From the NCBI GenBank assembly GCA_030700105.1, contig JAUYKG010000046.1:1-38038 (forward strand): 38,038 bases of DNA. Reading direction: 5' to 3'. Source of the DNA: Candidatus Veblenbacteria bacterium. GTDB lineage: Bacteria > Patescibacteriota > Patescibacteriia > Veblenbacterales > UBA10138. Positions 27,913-37,649 of the stretch are shown here, one piece after another (the stretch's first letter is position 1; each line of letters begins with the position of its first letter). A program made the position numbers and the translations under genes. Below the pieces are notes generated by a model that was given only the letters and a program-made list of their open reading frames with translations, was not told the origin of the DNA and did not search any database.

Positions 27913-30837
27913 CTACTGCTTTATAATAACCGGCGGTTGGTTACTGATAATTAGAGTCGCATACCCAGAACCTGAAATCCCAGCATTATCACGCAGGATA
28001 GTCGACAAATCAACCGCTATATTCGCGTTTTGATTTCCATTATTCGGAACAGTAAGAATCAATGTATTACCACTGGGACTACATGTTCCTCCTGGTATAA
28101 GTAAACTCAAATTTACTAGATTACCAGAATTACGCCTCCCCCTCACATTCGCGCACGTTAGTACAGATAAATTACAGCCGGACCCGGAATCTACACAGGT
28201 AATTCTGAACGTGGGGTAGTTAGAGTTGGTGCTACATGAGTTGGTTGAAGTAGGAAGTGCGCATGTAGTGGTCCAATTCCTTTTAGGTGGTTGGTTAGTG
28301 ATCACCTGTAACTGGTGCGTGGGAGCGGTGGTGTCGGTGGCCACTGTGCATGAACCGCTGCCGGACTGGCCCGAAACATTGCCGACATTATCACGAGCCA
28401 GCACGCGGTAGCTACGCGTGCCGTTGCTCTTGCCGCTGTAGCTGGTGGAGTTACCGGGTGCTATTACCGTCCTGGAATACACCCCGTTCTCGTACACGTC
28501 GTACGAGGCTAGGCCCGAGGTGGCGTCGGTTGAGGCGGTCCAGGAAACCGTATAACTCCCGTTCGGGCTAGGGTTGGGGCTGCAACTGGGCGTGCCAGGG
28601 ACGGTGGGAGATGTAGTATCCACAATAATGCTGTCGGAGTAACAAGAGCTTGGGTTGCCGGCCCAATCACTGAACCTCACCGAAGCTGATCTGGTGCCGT
28701 CGCCGGAGGGTAGGGTCCTGTTTATCGATGAAGCATAAGGGTTGACGGTGCTCCCAGCGGAACAAATGCCATCGGTATACGTAGTCATGACGATGCAACC
28801 GCTGCCGGAATCGCTGCAGGTTAAATTCAACGTTACGGTGCTGGAACCGGTGTAGGTGGCGCCTTTGTTGATGGAGATGGTACCCGTGGGCGGGGCGGTA
28901 TCCACGATAATGCTGTCGGCGATACAGGCGCCCTGGTTGCCGGCCCCATCCCTAAACCGCACCGAAGCTGATCTGGGGCCGTTGCCGGACGATAGGGTGA
29001 TGACTTTCGATGAACCATAAGCGGTGGTGTTGCCCCCAGCGAAACAAGAGCCATCGGTGTACGTAGTCACCTGGCTGCAGCCGCTGTCGGAATCGCTGCA
29101 GGTTAAATTCAACGTTACGGTGCCGGAAGTGGTGTAGGTGGCGCCGTTGTTGATGGAGATGGTACCTGTGGGCGGGGCGGTATCCACGATAATGCTGTCG
29201 GCGATACAGGCGCCCTGGTAGCCGGCGCCGTCGATGAACCGCACCGAAGCGTACCTGGTACCGTTGCCAGAGGGGCTAAGGGGGAAAAGGCTGACGGTGG
29301 AAGAGTAAGCCACATTACTAAGGTAGGGAAAGGAAGAACACGTGTTGTTATTGTTCCACACGTGCATCCGGCTGCAACCGCTGCCGGAATCGTTACAGGT
29401 TAAATTCAATGTTACGTTGCTGGAAGTGGTGTAAGCGGCGCCGTTGTTAATGGAGATGGTGCCGGCGGGAAGGGTGGTATCCAAAATAATGCTGTCGGAG
29501 GAACAAGAGCCCGAGAAGCCAGCACCATCTATAAACCTAACGCTAACATTCTTTGCGCCGTCGGGCGTGGCCGGCGACAGGGGGAAGAGGGTGCGTGTTG
29601 GGGAGTAAACGACGTTGTTAAGGTACGGTGAGCCAGAGCAGCTATTGCTGTTGTTCCAAATGTGCATGCGGCTGCAGCCGGTGCCGGAATCGCTGCAAGG
29701 CAGGTTCAACGTTACGGTGCTGGAAGTGGTGTAGGTAGCGCCGTTGTTGATTGAGACGCTGCCGGCGGGAACGCCGGTATCCAAAATAATACTGTCGGAG
29801 TAACAGATGCTCTGGTTGAGGGCGCCGTCGGTGAACCTGACGCTAACATTCTTTATGCCGTCGGGCGTGGCCGGCGACAGGGGTAAACCGGCGCGTGTTG
29901 GGGAGTAAACGACGTTGTTATCGTACGCCGCGCCGGAGCAGCTATTGCTGTTGTTCCAAATGTGCATGCGGCTGCAACCGGTGCCGGAATCGCTGCAAGG
30001 CAGGCTCAACGTTACGCCGATAAAGGCGGTCCAGGCGGCGCCGCTGTTGATGGAGACGCTGCCGGTGGGTGCGGCGGTGTCGATGGGCGCTACTGTGCAC
30101 GAACCGCTGCCGGATTGGCCCGAAACATTGCCGACGTTATCACGAGCCAGCACACGGTAACTGCGCGTGCCGTTAGTCTTGCCGCTGTAGCTCGTGCTGG
30201 TACTCGGGGCTGTTACTGTTTTGGAATACGAACCGTTCTCGTACACGTCGTACGAGGCTAGGCCCGAGAGTGCGTCTGTTGAGGCACCCCAGGAAACCGC
30301 ATATCTCCCATCTGTGCTGGGGTTGGGGCTGCAACTGGGCGTGCCAGGGACAGTGGGGGCCGCGGCATCAGTTACAACATTCAAAACCTGTTCATCGGGC
30401 CAGACAGGAGACCAAGGTGAATGCGCAGTGCCTTCTTGCTCTTGGACGCGCCAATTGTATCTGGCTGCGGAAAACGACATAGTATACCACGCATTAGTTA
30501 TAAACTTACCACTAACATAACTCCCTCCTGCGTTATAAGGATTAGTCCACACCTCCAGTTCATAAAGGTCACAAGGCGGTGGAACGCCGCCTGTAGGTGG
30601 CATATAACAATGTTCAATCCAACCTAATGTAACCGTTTTTGTGCCACCAGAGGCTACATATAGGGTCGTATTGTCAAGCGGGTAAAGATCGCTGGGCGGC
30701 AAGACCGCGGCGCGGGCTTCGGGTGCGCTACTGGCAAACCACACCAGGGCAATTATAAAACCAAAAACAGCTGTTACACCCAACCGAATAGCTGTTCCAT
30801 GTACTGGTAATTTTTCCGAGGCTTGGTGATGCGTCAT
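27913..30837 (-). CDS. Large exported protein with two FN3-like domains bracketing five tandem Ig-like repeats (ORF track start 30870 is TTG; ATG at 30837 preferred)
   Basis: N-terminal hydrophobic segment; five repeats of type DTxxPTGTISINNGATYTTSSTVTLNLTCSDSGSGC...SVRFxDGAGNxxxCxxDSIIV; two VPGTPSCSPNPS...GSGSCTV domains. Confidence 0.88.
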   Translation of the reverse strand: MTHHQASEKLPVHGTAIRLGVTAVFGFIIALVWFASSAPEARAAVLPPSDLYPLDNTTLYVASGGTKTVTLGWIEHCYMPPTGGVPPPCDLYELEVWTNPYNAGGSYVSGKFITNAWYTMSFSAARYNWRVQEQEGTAHSPWSPVWPDEQVLNVVTDAAAPTVPGTPSCSPNPSTDGRYAVSWGASTDALSGLASYDVYENGSYSKTVTAPSTSTSYSGKTNGTRSYRVLARDNVGNVSGQSGSGSCTVAPIDTAAPTGSVSINSGAAWTAFIGVTLSLPCSDSGTGCSRMHIWNNSNSCSGAAYDNNVVYSPTRAGLPLSPATPDGIKNVSVRFTDGALNQSICYSDSIILDTGVPAGSVSINNGATYTTSSTVTLNLPCSDSGTGCSRMHIWNNSNSCSGSPYLNNVVYSPTRTLFPLSPATPDGAKNVSVRFIDGAGFSGSCSSDSIILDTTLPAGTISINNGAAYTTSSNVTLNLTCNDSGSGCSRMHVWNNNNTCSSFPYLSNVAYSSTVSLFPLSPSGNGTRYASVRFIDGAGYQGACIADSIIVDTAPPTGTISINNGATYTTSGTVTLNLTCSDSDSGCSQVTTYTDGSCFAGGNTTAYGSSKVITLSSGNGPRSASVRFRDGAGNQGACIADSIIVDTAPPTGTISINKGATYTGSSTVTLNLTCSDSGSGCIVMTTYTDGICSAGSTVNPYASSINRTLPSGDGTRSASVRFSDWAGNPSSCYSDSIIVDTTSPTVPGTPSCSPNPSPNGSYTVSWTASTDATSGLASYDVYENGVYSRTVIAPGNSTSYSGKSNGTRSYRVLARDNVGNVSGQSGSGSCTVATDTTAPTHQLQVITNQPPKRNWTTTCALPTSTNSCSTNSNYPTFRITCVDSGSGCNLSVLTCANVRGRRNSGNLVNLSLLIPGGTCSPSGNTLILTVPNNGNQNANIAVDLSTILRDNAGISGSGYATLIISNQPPVIIKQ
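28610..30080 (-). repeat. Five tandem coding repeats of about 280-300 bp within the 985-aa gene
   Basis: Near-identical blocks starting around 28613, 28906, 29187, 29487 and 29785 (gtatccacgataatgctgtcgg...). Confidence 0.85.
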
Positions 30838-30886
30838 AAAAAGGCTTTGGCTTATGCAACTTTTATTCAAAAAATTGCCTAACGCT

Positions 30887-30915
30887 ATTATAACATATAA
30901 AATATATTATAGCAA
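30887..30915 (-). promoter_or_regulatory. Promoter of the 985-aa gene
   Basis: Minus strand TTGCTA-N17-TATAAT with TGT extended -10. Confidence 0.75.
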
Positions 30916-31025
30916 CCTGGCGCAGAGCTGTTAAAGCCGAACAGTATATAGTATAATGAATATCGCCTATACCTTAGGCCAATAAGCTTTTCTAAAGCTT
31001 ACCTTATCAATAATACCCTTTTTCT

Positions 31026-31538
31026 ATGGCAGACCCCATACCCAGCCCGAGCGGCGCCACGCACACCCCCGCCAAAGCCGCAGTGGTAGCAATTATAATC
31101 GCGGTACTGGCCGTGGCGGCGTACTTTATCTTCCGCCCCGGCGGCTGGACACCGCCAGCGGGTAACCAGCCGACCCCGCCCGCCGAACAAACCAACCAGG
31201 AGCCAACGCCCTCCCCCACGCCCAACGAAGTGTACTCGTACGTGGGTGAAGTGCAGGCGGTGGGTAACGGACAAATTACCGTGCTAGCCAAAAAAGACCT
31301 TAACCTGCTGGAAGAGGACGCCACGCTCACCGTGAAAGCGGACGCCAACACGCAGGTCATCCGCCGCACCATTCCGCGCGAGCTGCCCGAGGACGGCGGT
31401 GCTGGCCTGTTCTCGCAAGAGACCATCGCCCTGTCGGACGTTCAGGTAGGCAACCAGGTAACCGTGGTATCGGCTACCAACATTCGCGGCGTGAGCGAAT
31501 TCACCGCCTCGAGCGTGGAAGTGCTGAACATAAAGTAA
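31026..31538 (+). CDS. Hypothetical membrane-anchored exported protein (170 aa) with Pro-rich linker
   Basis: TM VVAIIIAVLAVAAYFIF then PGGWTPPAGNQPTPPAEQTNQEPTPSPTPNE, followed by a beta-rich domain. Confidence 0.7.
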   Translation: MADPIPSPSGATHTPAKAAVVAIIIAVLAVAAYFIFRPGGWTPPAGNQPTPPAEQTNQEPTPSPTPNEVYSYVGEVQAVGNGQITVLAKKDLNLLEEDATLTVKADANTQVIRRTIPRELPEDGGAGLFSQETIALSDVQVGNQVTVVSATNIRGVSEFTASSVEVLNIK

Positions 31539-31574
31539 TAACCAGTAAGAGTTAAGAGCTACGAACAAGTTTTG

Positions 31575-31613
31575 CCCCACCCCTTCTTTGGAAGGGGTGG
31601 GGTTTTAGTTTTC
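31575..31613 (+). terminator. Rho-independent terminator
   Basis: CCCCACCCCTTC-TTTG-GAAGGGGTGGGG-TTTTAGTTTT, perfect 12-bp stem. Confidence 0.92.
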
Positions 31614-31709
31614 AGTCCACCCCAACCCATAGTTCAACCTTAGCAACAACGAGCCACTGATACTTAAGTAGTAGAGGTACCTCCGCTGCTAATAGCTGCC
31701 CAGCCGCCC

Positions 31710-31755
31710 TCCTCCCTTATGGTACTATTCTATAGAATAGTACCATAAGGGAGGA
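31710..31755. repeat. Perfect 46-bp zero-loop palindrome
   Basis: TCCTCCCTTATGGTACTATTCTA|TAGAATAGTACCATAAGGGAGGA, verified base by base. Confidence 0.97.
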
Positions 31756-31909
31756 ACCACAATAATCCCTAACCCGGCCAGTGCACGTAACACCAAACAA
31801 CTCATTCAATAGCTGGTAATCAATATTATGACCGAGCGGATATAATATTAATTTAAAGCCGCAGCGAGCGATTACCACTCTCAATTATTCAGGGGGTTTA
31901 TTTGGGGTA

Positions 31910-31938
31910 TTGATATGGCGGCTAGATTTTGCTACAAT
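31910..31938 (+). promoter_or_regulatory. Promoter for lemA
   Basis: TTGATA-N17-TACAAT with TGC extended -10, about 38 bp before ATG. Confidence 0.75.
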
Positions 31939-31976
31939 CTGTATGCTTTTGCATTAATTACTTAAGACAATATCAT

Positions 31977-32534
31977 ATGACTACTCTAACCTGGATTATC
32001 GTTATTGCGGTGGCGGCCGTGGTACTCTGGCTGGTGGCCACCTACAACCGGCTGGTAAGTTTAAAGAACCGAGCCGCCGAGGGCTGGAGCGATATCGACG
32101 TACAGCTTAAGCGCCGCTACGACCTTATACCGAACCTGGTGCAAGCTGTGAAAGGCTATGCCAAGCACGAGGACGCCGTGTTCACCAAGGTAACCGAGGC
32201 GCGCACGCGCGCTATGGGCGCCCAAGGCGTGGCGGACAAAGGCGCGGCCGAGAATATGCTTACGGGAGCGCTCAAAAGCCTGTTCGCGGTAGCCGAAAGC
32301 TACCCCGACCTTAAGGCGAGCGCCAACTTCCTAAAACTGCAGGACGAACTCTCCGACACCGAGAACAAGGTCCAGGCCGCACGGCGCTTCTACAACAGTA
32401 TGGTGCGCGATCTTAACACGCTCATAGAGACCTTCCCCTCCAATGTGGTAGCGAACCTGTTCAAATTCCAAAAGCGCGAATTCTTTGAGGTAGGGGGCGA
32501 GGCCGAGCGCCAGGCGCCGCAGGTAAATTTTTAG
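31977..32534 (+). CDS. lemA: LemA family protein
   Basis: YNRLVSLKNRAAEGWSDIDVQLKRRYDLIPNLVQAVKGYAKHE; YNSMVRDLNTLIETFPSNVVANLF. Confidence 0.96.
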   Translation: MTTLTWIIVIAVAAVVLWLVATYNRLVSLKNRAAEGWSDIDVQLKRRYDLIPNLVQAVKGYAKHEDAVFTKVTEARTRAMGAQGVADKGAAENMLTGALKSLFAVAESYPDLKASANFLKLQDELSDTENKVQAARRFYNSMVRDLNTLIETFPSNVVANLFKFQKREFFEVGGEAERQAPQVNF

Positions 32535-32580
32535 CACCTAGCCACTGGTTCCTAGCCAATGGCCATTAAGAGCTACAGCC

Positions 32581-32937
32581 ATGAAGTCCTACCGGGAACT
32601 GGAAGTTTGGCAACGGAGCTGCGATTTAGTCCTAGAAATCTATAAACTTACCTCTACCTTCCCTCACACTGAACAATACGGCTTAATAAACCAAATGAGG
32701 AGAGCGGCGATTTCCATACCATCTAACATCGCTGAAGGTTTTAGCAGGCGGACACTAGCCGATAACCATAACTTCGTTCGGATTGCTTTTGCTTCCGGCG
32801 CAGAGCTCGAAACCCAAATATACTTGGCTGAAAAACTCAAACTAGCCCAAACCAAACAATTCAAGGCTGCTCAAGATGCCCTGGAAGTAATTATGAAGAT
32901 GTTAAACAAGCTGGGGCAAAGCCTTACTAGTGGCTAA
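32581..32937 (+). CDS. Four-helix-bundle protein (23S rRNA intervening-sequence/S23 family, PF05635-like)
   Basis: MKSYRELEVWQRSCDLVLEIYKLTSTFPHTEQYGLINQMRRAAISIPSNIAEGFSRR signature. Confidence 0.93.
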   Translation: MKSYRELEVWQRSCDLVLEIYKLTSTFPHTEQYGLINQMRRAAISIPSNIAEGFSRRTLADNHNFVRIAFASGAELETQIYLAEKLKLAQTKQFKAAQDALEVIMKMLNKLGQSLTSG

Positions 32938-32964
32938 CGACCAGGAACTATTGGCTATTATTCT

Positions 32965-33861
32965 ATGTACGATTCCATTGCCGCCAACAAAAGGAAGAGC
33001 TGGCTCTTGGTAGTACTCTTCGTGGTGGTTATCGCGCTCCTTGGGTACGCCTGGGGCGCTTACTCCGGCGATACCTTTGGCGCGCTCTCGGTAGCTGGCG
33101 TGGTGGCTATTGTTATGGCGCTCACGAGCTATTACGGGGGCGCTAAAATTGCGCTCTCACTCTCTGGCGCCTACCAACTAGCGAACCGCGAACAAAATTC
33201 TTACGTTTGGAACCTGGTGGAGAATCTTTGCATCGCGAAGGGTCTACCTATGCCCAAGGTATACCTGATACCCGAACCGGCCATAAACGCTTTCGCCACC
33301 GGCCGCTCGCCTGAACACGCCGCTATCGCCATTACCGAAGGGGCGGTGGCCAAACTGGAGAATGAGGAACTGGAAGGCGTGATAGCGCACGAACTCTCGC
33401 ACATTGCCAACTACGATATCCGCCTGGCCACGCTTGTTATCGTGCTCTTGGGCACGCTTTCCATACTCTCCGACATCTTTCTGCGCTCCACGCACTTTAT
33501 CGGCGGCGGGCGGCGCGGGAGTTCCCGCGGCGGCAACGCCGCCGGAATCATGCTCCTTATTGGCCTGGTGCTAGCGCTGCTCTCGCCCCTCTTGGGCAAG
33601 CTCATCCAGCTCGCTATTTCCCGTCGGCGCGAATTCCTGGCCGACGCCGCGGGCGCGCTCCTTACGCGCTACCCCGAAGGCCTAGCGCGGGCGCTGGAAA
33701 AGATAGAACAGGACAACACACCGCTTAAGCGCGTGTCCGAGGCCACCGCTCACCTCTACCTCGCCTCACCGTTCGGCAGTAAACCGTCACTCTTAGGGCG
33801 GCTGTTTATGACCCACCCCCCTCTGGCTGAACGCGTACAAGCCCTACGCCAAACAACTTAA
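32965..33861 (+). CDS. htpX: M48 family zinc metalloprotease HtpX
   Basis: GVIAHELSHIANYDIRLATL (HExxH); four hydrophobic segments; C-term THPPLAERVQAL. Confidence 0.96.
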   Translation: MYDSIAANKRKSWLLVVLFVVVIALLGYAWGAYSGDTFGALSVAGVVAIVMALTSYYGGAKIALSLSGAYQLANREQNSYVWNLVENLCIAKGLPMPKVYLIPEPAINAFATGRSPEHAAIAITEGAVAKLENEELEGVIAHELSHIANYDIRLATLVIVLLGTLSILSDIFLRSTHFIGGGRRGSSRGGNAAGIMLLIGLVLALLSPLLGKLIQLAISRRREFLADAAGALLTRYPEGLARALEKIEQDNTPLKRVSEATAHLYLASPFGSKPSLLGRLFMTHPPLAERVQALRQTT

Positions 33862-34001
33862 CCAAGTCCCACCTAAGCGAGGTTTAGCGTGTGGTACAAG
33901 CAGCTTAACCTGCCATTTGCTTTTACATTTCGTTCCCATACTATAGGCTTGAATTTTTCCCTCAGCGGTGGCAAAATAAGAAAACCGCTATACTACATAC
34001 T

Positions 34002-36515
34002 ATGCTCGATATATTCTCTAAATTCACCACCCACTACCAAAAAACCCTCACCTTGGCCCGTGCTACCGCGCTAGGCTCGGGCCGACGGCAGTTGGAGGTG
34101 CAAGACGTGCTGGTGGCGCTCTCTTCCCAGCGCGGCAGCTTGTCGGCGGAGATTCTGGATAAACACGGCCTCTCTCCCTTGCGGCTCCACGCCAAGCTAA
34201 GCACCACGCCTATACCAGCAAAGCCCCTCTTAAACGAGGAACCCAATGAGGAGGCACTGCTCGACATACTGACCGACGACCTCTCGCTTGCCGTGAAAAA
34301 ACTAGTGGAGCGCTCGGTGCTAACGGCCTGGCGCTTGCAACACCACTATATCGGCACCGAGCACCTGCTCTACGCGCTCGTAACGAGTGAGGAGGCGGAA
34401 GTGAAGGCGCTCTGGCTTAAGCTGGGCGTGAACTTGCGCGGACTTAAACAGAGCGTGAACTCCCTGCTGAAGAGCACCTCCAAATTCCCTGACATCACCG
34501 AGGCTTTCGCCCCTGGCGATGTGAGGAGCGAGCCGGAACACGACGGCGCCACGCCGGCGCTGGATTTCTTTTGCACCGACCTTACCTCGCAAGACGTGCA
34601 AACCAAGGTGGACCCGGTGATAGGGCGGGAGAAGGAGATTCAACGCCTCATCAATATCCTCGGGCGCCGCACCAAAAACAATCCCCTGCTCTTAGGTGAC
34701 CCGGGCGTGGGCAAAACCGCCATCGTGGAAGGTTTGGCTAAGCGGATTATGGAAAACAAGGTGCCGGAATTTTTACAGGACAAGAAGATTATGGCCCTGG
34801 ACCTCGGGCTGGTGGTGGCGGGTACTATGTACCGCGGCGAGTTCGAGGGTCGGCTTAAGCAAATTCTGGACGAACTTAGGGCACACCCGGAGATTATCCT
34901 TTTTATAGACGAGGTGCACACCATCGTAGGTACGGGCGCCGCGCCGGGGTCGCTCGACCTCGCGAACATCATTAAACCGGCACTGGCTAAAGGCTTAGTG
35001 CGCTGCATTGGCGCCACTACCCAAGAAGAGTACAAAAAATCCATTGAATCCGACGCCGCGCTGGAGCGCCGGTTCCAAGTGGTGCAGGTGGTGGAGCCCA
35101 CGCCCGAGGAAACTGCCGCGGTGCTAAAGGGTATTCGCTCCAACTACGAGAAATTTCACCGGGTGGAAATTACGGACGAGGCTATTGAAGCGGCTATTAG
35201 CCTGTCGGAACGCTACCTGCCGGAAAAATTCCTGCCGGACAAGGCTATTGATCTTATTGACGAGGCTGCCTCGCACGTCCGCACCTCCCAAGCACCGCAG
35301 GGCAAGGCCAAGCCCAGCCGTGAACTGGAAGCCAAGCTCAAGCAGCTGCACGAGGCTAAGGAGTTGGCAGTAACGCAAGAAAATTTTCCGCTCGCCAACG
35401 CTTATAAAGAAGAAGAGGAGAAGGTACGCCTGGAGCTGGAGCGGCTGCGCCAACATGAAACGCCCGCCCCCGCTACCGTGGGCACTATTACACGGGCCGA
35501 CATTGCGCAAGTAGTGGCGCAAATGACTGGCGTGGCGCTTACCGAACTCCTGGCTGAAGAGCGCACCAAGCTGGTGGCTTTGGAAGAAAAGTTAAGTGCC
35601 CGCGTGGTCGGGCAAGAGGAAGCTGTGGCGGCCGTGGCACGCGCCATTAGGCGGGGACGCCTGGGGCTAGGGAACCCCCAGCGCCCCTTGGGCTCGTTCC
35701 TGTTCTTGGGCCCCTCGGGCGTCGGGAAAACCGAACTCGCCAAAATGGTGGCGCAGGTGGTGTTCGAAGACCCGAATGCGCTGATTAGGCTGGATATGTC
35801 GGAATTCTCCGAAGGTTTTAATATTTCCAAACTCATCGGTGCCCCGGCTGGCTACGTAGGTTATAAAGATTCCAACAAGCTCACAGACCTGGTGAAACGC
35901 AAACCTGCCTCGGTGGTGCTGTTCGACGAGGTGGAGAAAGCCCACCCCGACATTTTTAACCTCTTGCTCCAAGTTTTGGACGAGGGCCACCTGGCTGACG
36001 CCGCCGGCAAGCAGGTGAACTTTAAGAACACACTCATCATTATGACCTCTAACCTGGGGCTGCGAGAACTTACCCAGCAGGCCAAGCTTGGCTTTGCGGC
36101 CGATAACGATAAAGGAAAAACCAACTGGCACACCGAGTGGCAGGCCAGCAAGGAACAGCTCATGGCCGAGGTGAAAAAGTTCTTCCGCCCCGAGTTCTTG
36201 AATCGTCTGGACGGCGTGGTGGTATTCAACCCGCTCACCGAGGCACACTTGGGAGAAATAGTTAAACTGCAGGTAGGCGACCTGAACGCGCGACTGAAGG
36301 AACAAAAGCTTGAACTCGCAGTGCGCTTGGGCCGAGGGGCAGCCACCGTAATTGCCCACGCCACTTTCTCTCCCCAAGAAGGAGCACGCAACATCCGCCG
36401 CTACCTCACGGAAAAAGTGGAAGATCCCCTCACCCAACAGCTACTCAAGGGTAAGCTTAAAACACCCGCTCACCTCACCCTCACGGTTAAGGGGGGCCAG
36501 GTAACACTAAAGTAA
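34002..36515 (+). CDS. clpC: ATP-dependent Clp protease ATP-binding subunit (ClpC-like)
   Basis: Clp N domain; Walker [16 protein letters not shown] and [17 protein letters not shown]-like middle segment. Confidence 0.95.
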   Translation: MLDIFSKFTTHYQKTLTLARATALGSGRRQLEVQDVLVALSSQRGSLSAEILDKHGLSPLRLHAKLSTTPIPAKPLLNEEPNEEALLDILTDDLSLAVKKLVERSVLTAWRLQHHYIGTEHLLYALVTSEEAEVKALWLKLGVNLRGLKQSVNSLLKSTSKFPDITEAFAPGDVRSEPEHDGATPALDFFCTDLTSQDVQTKVDPVIGREKEIQRLINILGRRTKNNPLLLGDPGVGKTAIVEGLAKRIMENKVPEFLQDKKIMALDLGLVVAGTMYRGEFEGRLKQILDELRAHPEIILFIDEVHTIVGTGAAPGSLDLANIIKPALAKGLVRCIGATTQEEYKKSIESDAALERRFQVVQVVEPTPEETAAVLKGIRSNYEKFHRVEITDEAIEAAISLSERYLPEKFLPDKAIDLIDEAASHVRTSQAPQGKAKPSRELEAKLKQLHEAKELAVTQENFPLANAYKEEEEKVRLELERLRQHETPAPATVGTITRADIAQVVAQMTGVALTELLAEERTKLVALEEKLSARVVGQEEAVAAVARAIRRGRLGLGNPQRPLGSFLFLGPSGVGKTELAKMVAQVVFEDPNALIRLDMSEFSEGFNISKLIGAPAGYVGYKDSNKLTDLVKRKPASVVLFDEVEKAHPDIFNLLLQVLDEGHLADAAGKQVNFKNTLIIMTSNLGLRELTQQAKLGFAADNDKGKTNWHTEWQASKEQLMAEVKKFFRPEFLNRLDGVVVFNPLTEAHLGEIVKLQVGDLNARLKEQKLELAVRLGRGAATVIAHATFSPQEGARNIRRYLTEKVEDPLTQQLLKGKLKTPAHLTLTVKGGQVTLK

Positions 36516-36544
36516 GGGCGAGGGAGTACAGGGTAAGAGCAATT

Positions 36545-37306
36545 ATGCCCAAGTCCTTAACTCTTACGCTTACCCAACCCTCTTACGCTTTACTAGCTGC
36601 GGCCTGGCAGTGGCTGTTGGACGCGCTCTTTCCCCGGCGTTGTGTAGGTTGCCGACGCTGGGGCAGCTGGTGTTGCGCCGCGTGTTTAGCCTCTCTCAGT
36701 TTCCCCCGCCAGCTCCACTGCCCAGGGTGCCAGAATGTTAGTCCGCTGGGCGAGTGGTGCCAGGATTGCGTGGCCGGACAGGCACTCCGGGGCCTGTGGT
36801 GCACGCAGAACTACGCCAACCCTCTGCTGCGCAATATGATCCGAGCCCTGAAATACGAAGGGCTCACCGAACTGGCGGTACCTCTGGGCCGTCTCCTCAG
36901 CGCCACACTCACTACCTACGGGCTACCGCCCGCCTGGCACGAAGTGCCGCGTGAACGCTGGTACCTAACGCCCGTACCATTAGCGCCACGGCGGGAGCGG
37001 CAAAGAAATTTCAACCAAACCGAGCTCCTGGCCCAAGCTGTCAGTACGACTACCAACTTGGCGCTAGCGAGCGTGTTACAACGTGTCCACTCCACTAAGC
37101 CACAGAGCGAACTGGCCCAAGACGAACAGCGACACAGCAACGTACGCGGCGCCTTCGCGCTTCAGAGCGACGCCCAGGTAGCTGGTAATGCTTATATCCT
37201 GGTGGACGACGTGTATACCTCCGGCGCCACTATGGAAGAATGCGCCCGCGTGCTTAGAGCCGCCGGTGCGCGCGAGGTGTGGGGCCTTACTGTGGCCAAG
37301 GGGTAA
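36545..37306 (+). CDS. ComF family protein (phosphoribosyltransferase domain)
   Basis: N-terminal CVGC...CPGC...CQDC cysteines; TPVPLAPRRERQRNFNQTELLAQ; YILVDDVYTSGATMEEC. Confidence 0.94.
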   Translation: MPKSLTLTLTQPSYALLAAAWQWLLDALFPRRCVGCRRWGSWCCAACLASLSFPRQLHCPGCQNVSPLGEWCQDCVAGQALRGLWCTQNYANPLLRNMIRALKYEGLTELAVPLGRLLSATLTTYGLPPAWHEVPRERWYLTPVPLAPRRERQRNFNQTELLAQAVSTTTNLALASVLQRVHSTKPQSELAQDEQRHSNVRGAFALQSDAQVAGNAYILVDDVYTSGATMEECARVLRAAGAREVWGLTVAKG

Positions 37307-37343
37307 TCCCTAAAGACGTAATGACAACGAGCAAGCGGTTGCG

Positions 37344-37372
37344 TTGACAGTTACGCCCGCTCTTAGTATTCT
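37344..37372 (+). promoter_or_regulatory. Promoter for the tRNA-Ser pair
   Basis: TTGACA-N17-TATTCT. Confidence 0.7.
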
Positions 37373-37437
37373 AGCGTGGCTAGAGCTTAGGGTGGGGTGG
37401 CGGAAAAACTGAACTGGTTTAAAGATTGCCACAGGGC

Positions 37438-37524
37438 GGAGGCGTGCCAGAGCGGTTGAATGGGCCGGTCTTGAAAACCGGAGTACCTGCAAGGGTACCG
37501 CAGGTTCGAATCCTGCCGCCTCCG
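37438..37524 (+). tRNA. tRNA-Ser (anticodon TGA), no encoded CCA
   Basis: GGAGGCG/CGCCTCC acceptor; anticodon loop CTTGAAA; long variable arm; GCAGG-TTCGAAT-CCTGC T arm. Confidence 0.95.
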
Positions 37525-37559
37525 CCCTGTGGCACATCCGTATTTAACATATCAGGCTT

Positions 37560-37649
37560 GGAGAGGTGGCTGAGCGGTCTAAAGCAACAGGTTGCTAACC
37601 TGTGACCCCGTAAGGGGTCCCGTGGGTTCAAATCCCACCCTCTCCGCCA
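37560..37649 (+). tRNA. tRNA-Ser (anticodon GCT), CCA encoded
   Basis: GGAGAGG/CCTCTCC acceptor; CAGGTTGCTAACCTG anticodon arm; long variable arm; GTGGG-TTCAAAT-CCCAC T arm; GCCA end. Confidence 0.95.

Noticed and set aside
28610-30080. Tandem repeats considered as a CRISPR-like array
   Set aside because: Repeat units of about 280-300 bp stay in frame and encode Ig-like domains; no short repeat/spacer pattern and no cas genes.
23318-30837. Whole surface-protein island dismissed as contamination
   Set aside because: Palindromes, promoters and flanking genes look continuous with the rest of the contig, so it was kept; contamination/chimerism cannot be excluded without reads.
35667-36437. 256-aa minus-strand ORF antisense to clpC
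   Set aside because: Overlaps the conserved Clp AAA2 domain; no independent start/SD evidence or recognisable family.
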